Positions 46,651 through 57,236 of a stretch of DNA of 64,000 bases are shown here, in pieces. A program made the position numbers and the translations under genes. This DNA comes from Areca catechu (lineage: Eukaryota; Streptophyta; Magnoliopsida; Arecales; Arecaceae). The DNA lies in the NCBI GenBank assembly GCA_021397845.1, contig JAHSVC010000034.1, positions 3,968,001 through 4,032,000 on the forward strand, read 5' to 3'. A model generated the notes under the pieces. That model searched no databases. It was not told the DNA's origin and saw nothing but the letters and a program-made list of their open reading frames with translations. The first letter of the stretch is position 1. Every line of letters starts with the position of its first letter.

Positions 46651-47301
46651 TGTTGCACGAGAGTTTCAAAAATTTCCAACGCCTCTGCATGGGCGTTCTG
46701 CAAGGGCTCCACGCGTTGGCGTGTCACGTAATGCATTATTTTTTTGTTTTTTAACATCCCGTGTTTTATTATTTGACCATTTTCTATTTTAATTTTTTAA
46801 TTAATTTTTATAATGGCCATAATTGCTAGTTTGAGATTATTTTGGAGATTTTCTCTAGAGTTTTGAGCCTATAAATAGGCCTCTATCCAAGTCCTTCAAA
46901 ATATCCAAAATCTCAAGCTCTCATTCTTAAATATTCCTCCATTCCATTTTTTAAAGTCATTTCTCTCTCCACTCTTTTTCTACTTTAATATCTTTGGACT
47001 AAAGATGAGTTGATCAGCTTCTGTCTGAGATCGTGCCACCGATGGGCATTGGAGGTTTTGGCTTCCGGGTTATACCTTGGAGGAGAGCGTATGTCCAATC
47101 AGTCTTCGCATGAGAAGATAACCAAATCTCCTTTAGGATAGTAGTTCTATCCACTTTCCAAGCCATATTTTTAACTTTATACTGTAGTCTTTCTAAATTA
47201 TTTCATCATACTAATTTTATTTTGCCACACACCACAAAATTATTTTTTAAACATTTCAAATATATATTAATATATATATATTCTAGCTTTAAATATTAAT
47301 A
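46651..47301 (+). mobile_element. 3' LTR of the full-length copia
   Basis: 651 bp, starts TGTTGCACGAGAG, ends TTAATA (the 5' LTR has TTAACA, so the terminal C became T). It keeps an intact TATA box TATAAATA at 46870-46877. It contains TAACCAAATCTCCTTTAG at 47119-47136, the exact complement of the leader at 41784-41801. Confidence 0.93.
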
Positions 47302-48038
47302 ATAGAATCCCCTTAGGATGTTATAGAATCTTCTTGGAATGTCATAAATGATGCTAAACTTGATTTTAGAACATATTTGGATACCAGTATGTCATAGAAT
47401 CCCTTTAGGATGTTATATAATTTTCTTGGAATGTCATAAAATTATGTCAAACATGATTTTATAACCTATTTGGATACCAGGATTTCATAAAATCTTCTTA
47501 GGATATCATAGAACCCCCTTGGGATGTCATAAAATAGTGTCAAATATGATTTTGGGACCTATTTACATACAAAGATATTATAGAATCTTCTTAAGATATC
47601 ATAAAATCTCATTGGAATGTTAAAAAATGGTACCAAACCTATTTTTGGGACTTATTTGGATATCAGGATGTCATAGGATCCTCTTAGAATATCATAGAAC
47701 TCTCTTGAGATGTTATAAAATCATGCCAAACCTGATTTTGGAACTTATTTGCATATCAGGATGTCATAGAATCCCTTAAGATGTCATAGAATCATCTTGG
47801 GATGTTAAAAAATGATGTCAAGTATGCTTTTGGAATCTATTTACATATCAGGATGTTATAGAATCCCCTTAGAATGTTATAGAATTTTATTAGGATATCA
47901 TAAAATGCTATCAAACCTGATTTTAAGATCTATTTACATACCAAGATATCATATAATCCCCTTAGGATGTCATAGAACTCTCTTGAGATGTCATAAAATG
48001 GTGTCAAACTTGATTTTAAGATATATTTACATACCAAG
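47302..48038 (+). repeat. 92-bp tandem repeat, plus arm, segment 2
   Basis: About eight monomers; the CAAAC/TAAAC phase markers at 47354, 47447 and 47540 give a 93-bp step. Interrupted at 48039 by a solo LTR. Open frames of up to 94 codons here are repeat by-products. Confidence 0.9.
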
Positions 48039-49316
48039 TGATATGGCAAGATCGCTGACGTGGAGTACACCTCGGATCTAGCTGGTAGCCTGACAGGTAG
48101 ATAGCGTCGTATCAAGTTTTCTTTCGAGCTCGCCCGCCAAGTGACCCCACCAATGGTCGCGCCCATCTTGGCTTGAGCTCGGCACCTCTGCTCCTTCACC
48201 AGGTGGCTTCCCAAGAGTCGAGCCCACCTCAGCCGGAGTCGAGCCTGCCTCTACTTCTTTGCCAGGTGGCTCCCCAATGGTCGAGCCCACCTCGGTCGGA
48301 GTCGAGCCTGCCTCTGCTCCTTCGCCAGGTGGCTCCCCAAGGGTCAAGCCCACCTCGGCCGAAGTCGAGCCTACCTCTGCTCTTTTGCCAGGTGGCTCTC
48401 CAATGATCGAGTCCACCTCGGCCGACGTCGAGCCTGCCTCTGCTCCTTCGCTAGTTGGCTCCCCAATGGTTGAGCCTACCTCGGTCGAAGTCGAGCCCTC
48501 TCTTTAGAAGCATCGAGAAGAACGAAGGCGCCAGCCCCAAGATCGCCACCGAAGCATGAGAGCGCAGTACGGCACACCCAGTATGGCACCCCAAATCTAT
48601 AACGGTGCACGTAACCTCATTTACGCCAATTTGGAAGGGGCATCCCAATCAAGATGTCAGATCCTATGGCTAACTACCTGAAATCCCCCGAAGGAGAAGG
48701 CCGCATTCAGGGTCTCAGACCCGAGGGTGGCTGCGCCCATATCAAGGTTCCACCTAATTTTTCCTTTCATGACAACACGTCGGGTAAGACATGTTCCCAA
48801 CTTAACTCCCAACGACAAGAGGAAATGACCTTGGGAGAGCGGCCAACAGACACCGTTGATCCCTAAGTCTCCCAAAGGGGGAAAACCGAGGCACTGGAGC
48901 GATCGACGATCTAAAAAAGGCACCAACGGGCGAGAAGTAAGGTAAGCAATCGAAAGAGGGCAAACACACGAAGTAGCGAGACAAGTGACTTGAAGGCAGG
49001 AGGCTCCCAAAGAACTTCCAGAGCGAGTCCCATGAGCACAGTTGCCACAACTCAAGCACCATCCCTCTCTCATTTTCTCCTACTCAATCCTTTATTCAAA
49101 ACTCCTCTAAACAGGGTGACCGAAGTGGGATCCACCTTAGGGGATATGTTCCACTTTGCCATCCGCTGACTTGATCGTCGGAGTGCCCCCGTCAAGATCC
49201 CGGCCCAAGTCTCTAACATTGTTTTGCAGGTCCGGGAATGCCTGAATTCTGGAATAAAGGGGCAGACGTCCGGCGCCACTTCACAGCTGCAGGCCATGAC
49301 GGTAAGGTCGGCAACA
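48039..49316 (+). mobile_element. Solo LTR, gypsy type, TSD CCAAG
   Basis: 1278 bp from TGATATGGCAAG to GGTCGGCAACA with 5-bp duplications CCAAG (48034-48038 and 49317-49321). No coding or PBS sequence adjoins, so internal DNA was lost by LTR-LTR recombination. The 3' end shares GCTGACTTGATCGTCG and CTGCAGGCCATG with the Tat-like LTR at 14765-15602, hence the gypsy assignment. Frames inside it are not genes. Confidence 0.9.
48170..48505 (+). repeat. 63-bp tandem repeats inside the solo LTR
   Basis: Five units marked by GTCGAGCCCACCTCGG at 48217, 48280, 48343, 48406 and 48469, each exactly 63 bp apart. Because 63 is a multiple of three, open frames run through on both strands. Confidence 0.95.
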
Positions 49317-49321
49317 CCAAG

Positions 49322-50135
49322 ATGTTATAGAATTCTTTATGATATCATAAAATGGTATCAAACTTAATTTTGGAACCTATTAGAATACCAAGATATCATC
49401 AAATCTTAAAATGTCATAGAATTTCCTTAGGATATCATAAAAAAGGTACTAAACTAGATTTTAAGATCTATTTGTATACCAAGATGTCATAAAATCCCCT
49501 TAGAATGTCATAGAATTATCTTGGGATGTCAAAAAATAGTGTCAAACTTGATTTTGAGATCTATTTGCATATTAGAATGATAAAATGTCATAGAATTCTC
49601 TTAGAATGTCATAAAATCTTTTTGGATATCATAAAATAGTATCAAACCTGATTTTAGGATCTATTTATATACCAGGATGTCATATAATCTTCTTAAGATG
49701 TCATAGAATTTTCTTAAGATGTCATAAAATGATGCCAAACCTAATTTTGGAACCTATTTGCATACCAAGATATTATAGAATCTCCTTAGAATGCCATAGA
49801 ATTCCTTTAGGATGCTATAAAAAGGTAGCAAACCCGATTTTGAAACCTATTTAAATACCAAGATGTTATAAAATCTTCTTAGGATGTCATAAAATTTCAT
49901 TGAAATGTTATAAAAAGATGTCAAACTAGATTTTGGGATTTATTTGCATACGAGGATGTCATAGAATCCCCTTATAATATAATAGAATTTTTTTGGGATA
50001 TCATAAAATGATGCCAAACATGATTTTAGAATCTATTTAGATATCAAGATGTTATAAAATCCCTTTAGAATGCCATAGAACCTCTTTAGGATATCATAAA
50101 AGCTGATTTGAGACTTATTTAGATACCTGGATGTC
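49322..50135 (+). repeat. 92-bp tandem repeat, plus arm, segment 3
   Basis: About nine monomers continuing the array after the solo LTR; ends near ACCTGGATGTCATCCTGGTATCC. Confidence 0.88.
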
Positions 50136-51654
50136 ATCCTGGTATCCAAATTCTGGATGAGACTCTACTATTCCCACTCCACTTGCTATAAATCCTATTT
50201 TCGGATGAGAAAACAACCCATGTTCCGTCATCCTGCATCCTCCTCTCCATTGTTGTGCTCTTCTCCCTCATCCTTCTCCTACTCCTGCCCTCCCCCTCTA
50301 TCATAGATGGTGCCTCTCCCTCCCCGCCGCTACCCCAAGTCTACTAGGCATGCCGTGCTACCCACTTCCCCTCCTCTTGCGAGCCCACTCTCTCCAAATT
50401 CCCCGACCTCACCCCTCTCGGCCTCACCCTCGTTGCCCACTCCATGTCCTCCATCGCCCTCCCCATTGCCTACTCCCTTGCTTAGTCCATCCTTACTACC
50501 TTTTCCTCTAACCCCAACTGCTCCAATGCCACTAGTAACTAGCTCAAGCACCTCTCCCTTTATGATCATTGCCTTTCTACTGCTACCGCTGCACTCTCCT
50601 ATGGCCACACCACCAATGCTCGTGCTTGGACCAGCACCGCCCTCTTCTACCAGTATGACTGCAGCAACGTCCTTAGCTACATCATTGGCACCCACCTCGT
50701 TGTTGATGCCATGGCCTTCCTCTCCACCCTCTATGACCTCACCAGCAATACCCTCTCCCTCATCGCTGCCCACCAGTACTTCGGCTATGACATCTCCCTC
50801 AGGTCCTTATCCTAGACTGAGCATGACATTGGGACGATCCCACCACCATGGTAGTTTGCCGATCAACACCTTGGAATGCCAAATTCCTCTCCCATCTGCA
50901 GACAGATGCCACCATCTACTAGATTGGGAACTATGACTACTGGATGGTCCAAGAGGTGGTCACCGTCACTCCATACTTCGAAGTTGACATCCAGATCATG
51001 GTTGAAATCTACAAGAAAACCATTTGAATTCCCTCTGATCGGTAGGATCACCAATGTTTAAAGAAATGTATTATTTTTGTTTGCATAGTTTGCTTCTTGT
51101 ACTCACTTTGTTGAGGACCTCATTGCTTGTCTTAGTTTATTTGGATTGGTGTGATTCTTTGGGTAGGGGGTTGTGGCATAGTGGAGGTTAATTACTGCAC
51201 ATAACCAATTTATGTGGCTTTAAGAAAATTAATAGGATTTTTGTGAGTTTCTTCATCGATAAAATACTGTTCATCATAAGTTGAGTTTGTTCTTTTACTA
51301 TATTTTTTAGAATAGTAAGATTGAATGGTAATCCTCAAAATGCAATCACTCTTCTCCATTTCTTGATTCCAGGAGGCAAAGGACATTTTTCTTGCCAATT
51401 TCGTATATAAGAATGTAATTCTGAGGCCACATTTTATTTATAAGCTGAGATGAAAAAGAAGTAACATTATATACTTTCATATATTAAAACATTTTAATCA
51501 ATATTTAATGCCCTTCTTTAAGGGATTTTTTGTTCAGCACTCCATTTTTATCCATGTCTTTGTTCTATGGCACTTCTTGCAATTGGAAAATGAAAAAATG
51601 CTGACTGTCGTATATTGTGTACCCAATCCAAAATAGTCGCTTTGCCAGTTTCAC
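50136..51654. other. Unique core between the two repeat arms
   Basis: About 1.5 kb without the 92-bp repeat. 50307-50936 is open on both strands. The plus frame (209 codons) is a Pro/Ser/Thr-rich low-complexity protein starting MVPLPPRRYPKSTRHAVLPT; the minus frame (147 codons) is Gly/Glu-rich. I do not recognise either. A following stretch (50876-51061) is open in another frame. The high C content contrasts with the AT-rich arms and suggests captured host DNA. No transposase motif found. Confidence 0.5.
50307..50936 (+). CDS. Unrecognised Pro/Ser-rich ORF in the core
   Basis: 209 codons from ATG 50307 to a stop at 50936. The first 150 residues are a repetitive P/S/T/L mix without domains; the last 40 (GRSHHHGSLPINTLECQIPL) are more complex. 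No family recognised. The frame may be open only because the DNA is C-rich, so coding is doubtful. Possible captured gene fragment. Confidence 0.25.
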   Translation: MVPLPPRRYPKSTRHAVLPTSPPLASPLSPNSPTSPLSASPSLPTPCPPSPSPLPTPLLSPSLLPFPLTPTAPMPLVTSSSTSPFMIIAFLLLPLHSPMATPPMLVLGPAPPSSTSMTAATSLATSLAPTSLLMPWPSSPPSMTSPAIPSPSSLPTSTSAMTSPSGPYPRLSMTLGRSHHHGSLPINTLECQIPLPSADRCHHLLDWEL

Positions 51655-52633
51655 ATATAAAAATGTCATCTTGGTATCCAAATAGATCCAAAATCAGGTT
51701 ATGCATCATTTTATGACATCCCAAGAAGGTTCTATGATATCCTAAAAAAAATTCTGTGATATCCCAGTATCCAAATATGTCCAAAATCAGGTTTAGAACC
51801 ATGTTATGACATCACGATATCTAAATAGGTTTCAAAATCATGTTTGGCACCATTGTGTGATATTCCAAGAAAATTTTATGATATTCTAAGAAGATTCTAT
51901 AACATCTTGGTATGCAAATAGCTCACAAAATCAAGTTTGACATTATTTTTTGACATCCTAAGATGATTCTATGACATCCTAAAGAGATTTTATATCATGA
52001 TATATAAATAGGTCCCAAAATTTGGTTTGACACCATTTTACGAAATTCTATGGGGATTCTATAACATTCTAAAAAAAATTTATGACATCCCGATATCTAA
52101 ATGGATATAGATTTGGCATCATTTTTGACATTCTAAGGTGATTCTAACATTCTAAGATGATTATATGATATCATGGTATACAAATATGTCTCAAAATCTA
52201 GTTTGACACCATTTTTTGACATTCCAAGATGATTTTACAACATCCTAAGGAGATTTATGATATCTCGATATCCAAATAGGTTCCAAAATTATGTTTTGCA
52301 TAATTTTATGACATCTCAAGAAAATTTTATGGTGCCCTAAGAAGATTTTATGACATCCTGTTATCTATATAGATTTTAAAATCAGGTTTGGCACCATTTT
52401 ATAATATTTAAAGAAAGTTCTATGACATCCTAAAAAAATGTTATGACATCCTGGTATCCAAATAGGTTCCAAAATCAAGTTTAACATCATTTTATGACAT
52501 TTCAAGAAAATTCTATGATATCCTAAGAGGATTCTATGATATCAAATAAGTTTCAAAATTAAGTTTGGAACCCTTTTTTGACGTCCCAAGTTTATTCTAT
52601 GACATCCTAAAGTGCTTCTATAACATCCTGATA
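51655..52633 (-). repeat. 92-bp tandem repeat, minus arm, segment 1
   Basis: About ten monomers of the same repeat in inverted orientation (plus strand reads CCAAATAG-TCCAAAATCAGGTT-TTATGACATCC). Interrupted at 52634 by an LTR remnant. Confidence 0.9.
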
Positions 52634-53874
52634 TGGTGCGGGCACCAGACTCAGAAGATGACTTCAGGGTTCCATCTGGATCTCTGATTGACCTTGCCCA
52701 CCCTATGATAGATCCTCTCCTTAGGATGACTGAATCAAGCCTCTTACAAGTGGACCTTGTCCCATGCTCAGCCACTAAGGTCTCTCCCGTAATCTCAGTT
52801 GAACATCCTTGTCTTGAGTGGATTGATTCACCCAGTCCTGTAGAAGTCCTCCTTATGACCCCAGATCCCTTCCTTCGCATGACTGACCTACCCTTCTATA
52901 GAGTATACCTTTCCGCACCCAAATGTCAAATTTCAAGTCTTGAGGTCATCATCCATAGGCCCTTCCATGAATCATTCTTCAATCCAGTTCTTGAGAAAGT
53001 GGATCATTATTTGCTTAGAGAACAAACTTTAACTAATGAATGAAATCAATTTCTTTGTGAGCAACTTTGTGCTTCTCTCTTCCGCACTTGTGTTTAGGTG
53101 TTGAGCTCCGTGAGGGAGTAAATCCGGGTTCCCTAGGAACCTTGAGGAGGTGTGAGATCTCCAACCCCAAAACCCTAGCTTAGTCCACCCATATCTACTC
53201 CACCACCACCAAACCCTAATTTTCCATCTACATCCCACGGCCCCTCTCTTCCATATAGAGGCCGGCCACCAGCATCCAGGTTCAGATCAACTGTTTCAAC
53301 TACAAAGCAAGTTCAACAAAGAGTCAGATCAGTATCAAGATCTCCGGAACTTCTACATCCAACAATCTTCATTAAGTCCTCAGGTCAGTGTCTTTCTTTG
53401 AGTTTCTGGTTCTTTTTTTTTGTTCTTCTTCTTCCAGATCCTGAGTTCGAGAAGAAGGCCAACCTTGCCATAGGACTACAATCCGAGGACCCATTGCGAA
53501 GATACCCCGTCTCCAAGGATCCTACAATCTGCTCGAGAGTGTCATTCAATTGAAGCAACGAGAGATATCACAGTCAGGTATAAAACCTTCTCTTCTCTCT
53601 TCGTCTGTTTCTTGAAAGAGGAGTAAACCCTAGGTCTGGGGGTTTCTCAATCCCCAGCGATCCTACTTCTGAGTTACTCTGATAATCCACTCCTTTTAAT
53701 TGTGCTTTCTGTCATTTCTTAGTTTCTTTCAACATTAGTTTATCTTTCCTTTGAGTCAAAGCAGACTTCTGAAAATAAATAAATAAAAAAAAAACACATT
53801 AATTTTAATTTGCTTTCGCATTCCACATTTTCTTTCTGCATCATTTTTGGTATCAGAGCTTTTGTTCTGCATCA
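52634..53874 (+). mobile_element. Copia LTR plus PBS remnant, TSD TGATA
   Basis: 1241 bp from TGGTGCGGGCACC to CTGCATCA, flanked by TGATA (52629-52633 and 53875-53879). The LTR itself ends at CTGCATCA 53843. A 4-base spacer, the PBS (53848-53859) and 15 bases ending in a second TTCTGCATCA follow. So the copy is not a simple solo LTR: it keeps the PBS and the last bases of a second LTR. The plus-strand frame 52633-53043 (136 codons) lies in the LTR and is not called as a gene. Confidence 0.85.
53848..53859 (+). other. Primer binding site, initiator tRNA-Met type
   Basis: TGGTATCAGAGC, a perfect match to the canonical plant copia PBS, 4 bases after the LTR end. Confidence 0.9.
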
Positions 53875-54315
53875 TGATATGCAAATAGGTTCCAAAATCG
53901 AGTTTGGTACCTTTTTATGGCATTCTAAGGAAATTCTATGATATTTTAAGAAAATTCTGTAACATTCAGGTTTATAAATAGATCCCAAAATTAGGTTTGG
54001 TATCATTATATGACATCCTAAAAAAATTCTCTGACATTTTAAAGAGATTTTACAATAATTTGGTATGCAAATAGGTCTCAAAACCAAGTTTCGCACCATT
54101 TTTTGATATTTCAAAGTAATTCTATGACATCCTAAAAGGATTCTATGATATTTTAGTATCAAATAGGTTTCAAAATTTGGTTTGACACATTTTTATGACA
54201 TTCCTAGAGGGTTCTAACATTCTAAGGAGATTCTATGACATTCTGGTATATAAAAGATTACAAAATCAAGTTTGGTACTATTTTATAACATCCCAAGATA
54301 ATTTCATAATATTCT
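53875..54315 (-). repeat. 92-bp tandem repeat, minus arm, segment 2
   Basis: About five monomers in minus orientation, ending at the right edge of the composite near TTCTAGAAAATTC. Confidence 0.9.
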
Positions 54316-54869
54316 AGAAAATTCAAATTTTTTTAATAACTAATTAATTATTTGACCATTTTACTTTTAATTATTTGATTGTTATACTTTTAATTATTGA
54401 ACTTTTAATTTTCTGATTATTGGACTCCTAATTAGATTTTAATAGGCCAATAAAAATAAAAAAAGGTCAGATTTTGGATAGCTATAAAAAGATCATTTTG
54501 GAGGCCTAAAGATATAGGTTTTGTTTTGTATTTTCATACTCTTTTTTCATTTTCTCTAGTATTTTCTTCTCCAAATCTTTTTTGTTTCAAAGTTATTTTA
54601 CTAGGTATTGAAAGAGTTTCCATCAATCTCTTCCACAATCATGCTCGTAGGCAGAGAAATCCAGGTCGTATCTTGGATAGTATTTTCAACTATTTCCATA
54701 CGAGGGATGAAAATATGACTTAGAACAGTGTCTTACATGCATTTAAGTTTAATTTTGATTCTTCGATTTTCTATAAGTATTTTATCATTTTTTATAATTA
54801 AATCTTTTATTAGTTTTCTTTAATCATATTCATAATTTTTAAAGTTCTATTCTAACAAAAAGTTGGAGG
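54316..54869 (+). mobile_element. Probable copia LTR fragment
   Basis: AT-rich, with AATTATTTGACCATTTTACTT similar to the LTR at 46767-46790, a TATA-like CTATAAAAAG at 54482-54491, and position directly before copia gag. Borders not resolved. The 65-codon frame at 54526 is not supported. Confidence 0.4.
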
Positions 54870-55960
54870 CGACTTTAGATGCAGTGGTGAGTATGATCCG
54901 CCTATATTTGGTGGATAATATAATAATTCATATATTGAGCAAGAATTTTCCTACGGTGCTATGGGTGAAGCTCGAGGAGTTGTACTTGGCAAAGTCTTTC
55001 ACCAACGTGCACTTTCTTTGAAAGCAATTTTATCAATTACGAATGACTGAAGGATAGAGTGTGCAGGAGCATCTGAGCAAGTTCTAGAGGATTTTCATCA
55101 ATCTTTTCAACATAGGTGAGAAGGTTAAAGAGAAGACCAGAGCATTGGTCTTGTTATTGTCACTTTCACATTCCTTTGAGTCCTTGATAATTGCTCTTCT
55201 TGTAAGAAAGAATACCATTAAAATAGAGGAGGTCACTACGACCTTCTTCAGAAGAAGGCTCTTAGGTAAGAGAACCAAGTTTCGAGTTCAAGCGAAAACT
55301 CAGCATTGATAGTCTCTGAAGGAGCTAGCTGTAGAGGATGGAGTGGTAGAGGATTGCATAACAGGCAGTCCAGGTCCAAGTCGAAGGATACCATCAAGAT
55401 TAAGTACTATCGGTATGATGAGTTGAGGCATCATGTCAGAGATTGTCCATAACTCAAAAGATTGGATGAAGGCTACTGTGATGGTGGCTGATTATAGTAA
55501 TAATGGCAGATACAATTTTGTGCACATAGTATTCGTCAAGCCATTTCCTTTTTCTCAATAATAGATTTTAGATTTTGCATGTCCCGATCATGTATTTTGC
55601 AAAGAGGAGCTGTTCGACATAAAAAGAGTGATATCCACTTACCAAATAGATAGAGCTATAAGATCAAGGATGGAGGGATAGTCGCTTAAAGCTTCATGAT
55701 GGAACATCAAAGAAATTGGACGAGATCTGATACATACCTAGCTTCAGCAAGAATCTAATCTTACTAAGTAAACTGGATTCAAATGGCTATACATGGAATG
55801 TCAGTGATGGAATCTTAAAGGTTATCTATGATATTAAGGTTATCTTATAGGGGAAGAAGTATAGAGGTCATTATCTTTTGATAGAGAGTCTAGTGCAAGG
55901 TAGAGTTCCTAATGCAAATGGGAGTCTAGTTGAGGTGGAGCTTTGAGAGTATGTAGATCG
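54870..55960 (+). pseudogene. Copia gag and protease fragment, broken
   Basis: Plus strand: gag reads TLDAVVSMIRLYLVDNII-like, LEELYLAKSFTNVHFL, SHSFESLIIALLVRKNTIK (54870-55235). A decayed zinc knuckle is KYYRCDELRHHVRDCPQL (about 55400-55455). Protease traces follow: ILDFACPDHVFCKEELFD (55567-55620), YIPSFSKNLILLSKLDSNGY-like (55730-55785), LIGEEV/YRGHYLL-like (55845-55880). Integrase, RT and RNase H are absent, so a large deletion joins protease to the 3' end. Shows the usual gag-PR order of copia. Confidence 0.7.
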
Positions 55961-56209
55961 GATATGAGACAAGAGACTCGGGTGGATGACAGGTAACGCC
56001 ACATGATTTCCTATTACATTAGGATACTTCCTCAAGTAGGTTTCAATTCAATGTGAGCACAACACAGGATGGAGATGGGATTTAGCAGCCTGGCTTGAGT
56101 CCCATGTTTGTCCATCTATAAGTAGCAGGCATTTATCCCAGGATATGGAGATTGCAGTCACAAGCTCTCAAAATTAGAAGGAGGCCGAACATCAAGTTAA
56201 GGTGAAGAT

Positions 56210-57015
56210 TGTTGGGTTTAGTACCTTGATTCGACCCAGAATAAAACTCAAATCAAGCCCAGGAGGAACTGGGCTTAGAAGAAAGCCTACAGGCCCACAC
56301 GACTGCAAGTCCAGCTAGGCACCAATACCAGCAAGCGTGCAACACGTGCAGCCCAGGCACATAGGCCCAAGCAAGTGCATAGTCCAGTAGGCATGTGGAC
56401 ATGCAGGCATGGCCCAATGATCATTGTCCATGGTACGGGTGCGGTCAATTAGCTAGTGTCACAGTCCACAGGGAAGAGGTTGATGTTTTATCACGATCCA
56501 CGATGCATTTTGCATAATCCGATGGTGGTGTGCATTCCAAGTGAAGATTCGATGGCCATGAGGCATTCCAGCTTCAATTTTGACCTAATTTACATGATTT
56601 CATGTGCTTTTGATGATGATCGGGTAGCCAAGAGTCTTCTAAGGGTCAAATAGGAGATGGGCAAAAAATTAGAGTCCTTTTCTGATATGGTTTAAAGTCT
56701 TGGACTCCTATTAAAATGCTCTTCGGCACCAAGGTTGTAAAAAGAGGGACAGATGGGTGAGGGATAAAATGTGAGAATTTAGAGGGCTTCTAAGAGATGT
56801 GGTAGTAGCAGAGAAAGTTTGTAGGGGTTAGAAGATCTCTTTAAGAATTAAGAGCTTTTTGTGGGATTTGGAATTTCTTGTTGAGAAAAATTATACGGGA
56901 TTAGAAGTGCAAGTTCTTATCTTCTAAGTGATTATTTTTTATAATGAAGTCTTGTATGCCCTATTAAATTATGTCTTTTATTTTATTTTCTCTTCATTCT
57001 CTTGCGGTATCAACA
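56210..57015 (+). mobile_element. 3' LTR of the deleted copia element
   Basis: About 806 bp from TGTTGGGTTTAGTACC, preceded by a purine tract AAGGTGAAGAT, to GCGGTATCAACA. Start and end fit copia LTRs. No matching 5' LTR was found at 54316-54869, so the two may come from different elements. Confidence 0.6.
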
Positions 57016-57167
57016 ATAACATCGTGATCTTGGCATGGGGATCCATATTCTATACGAGAGATTTTCCGATAAATATATCATTGCAGTTGGTACTATAATA
57101 AATTTAAATGTAATAAAAACTCAAATAATGCATTTAATTAGATATCAATTAGATGGATAATCAGAGG
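57016..57167. other. Spacer, nothing recognised
   Basis: Short AT-rich stretch between the copia LTR and the duplicated SOX upstream segment. Confidence 0.5.
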
Positions 57168-57236
57168 ACTCATGAGAGCGCACAAAAATTAGAAGCTACA
57201 ATACAAGAACAAAAATAATATTAAAGCAGGAAGTTT

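Larger units (their letters stand above)
41108..47301 (+). mobile_element. Full-length Ty1/copia retrotransposon, TSD ATAGA
   Basis: A complete 6.2-kb element: 5' LTR 41108-41781, gag-pol, polypurine tract before 46651, 3' LTR 46651-47301. Perfect 5-bp target duplications ATAGA flank it (41103-41107 and 47302-47306), inside the 92-bp array. LTRs differ by many substitutions and two size changes, so the insertion is old. Polyprotein frames are broken mainly by TAA/TAG/TGA at positions where CAA/CAG/TGG would fit, a sign of C-to-T decay. Confidence 0.93.
40793..54315. mobile_element. Foldback-like composite: opposed arms of 92-bp repeats
   Basis: Before later insertions this was about 1.9 kb of plus-oriented 92-bp tandem repeats (40793-41107, 47302-48038, 49317-50135), a 1.5-kb unique core (50136-51654) and about 1.4 kb of the same repeat in minus orientation (51655-52633, 53875-54315). 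Long terminal inverted repeats built of tandem subrepeats around a core are the plan of foldback transposons. Outer ends align in inverted orientation (GGATATTATAGAATCC against AGAATATTATGAAATT). No transposase and no target duplication were identified, so the class is inferred. An inverted satellite is the alternative. Confidence 0.5.

Noticed and set aside
48170..48505. CRISPR-like or coding repeat array
   Set aside because: Units are contiguous 63-bp tandem repeats without spacers inside a proven solo LTR.
52633..53043. 136-codon plus-strand ORF
   Set aside because: Lies wholly inside an LTR bounded by TGATA duplications; no known protein resemblance.
54336..57020. ATAAC at 54336-54340 and 57016-57020 as a target duplication
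   Set aside because: The sequence after the left copy does not start with TG and does not resemble the 56210-57015 LTR, so the match is probably chance in AT-rich DNA.
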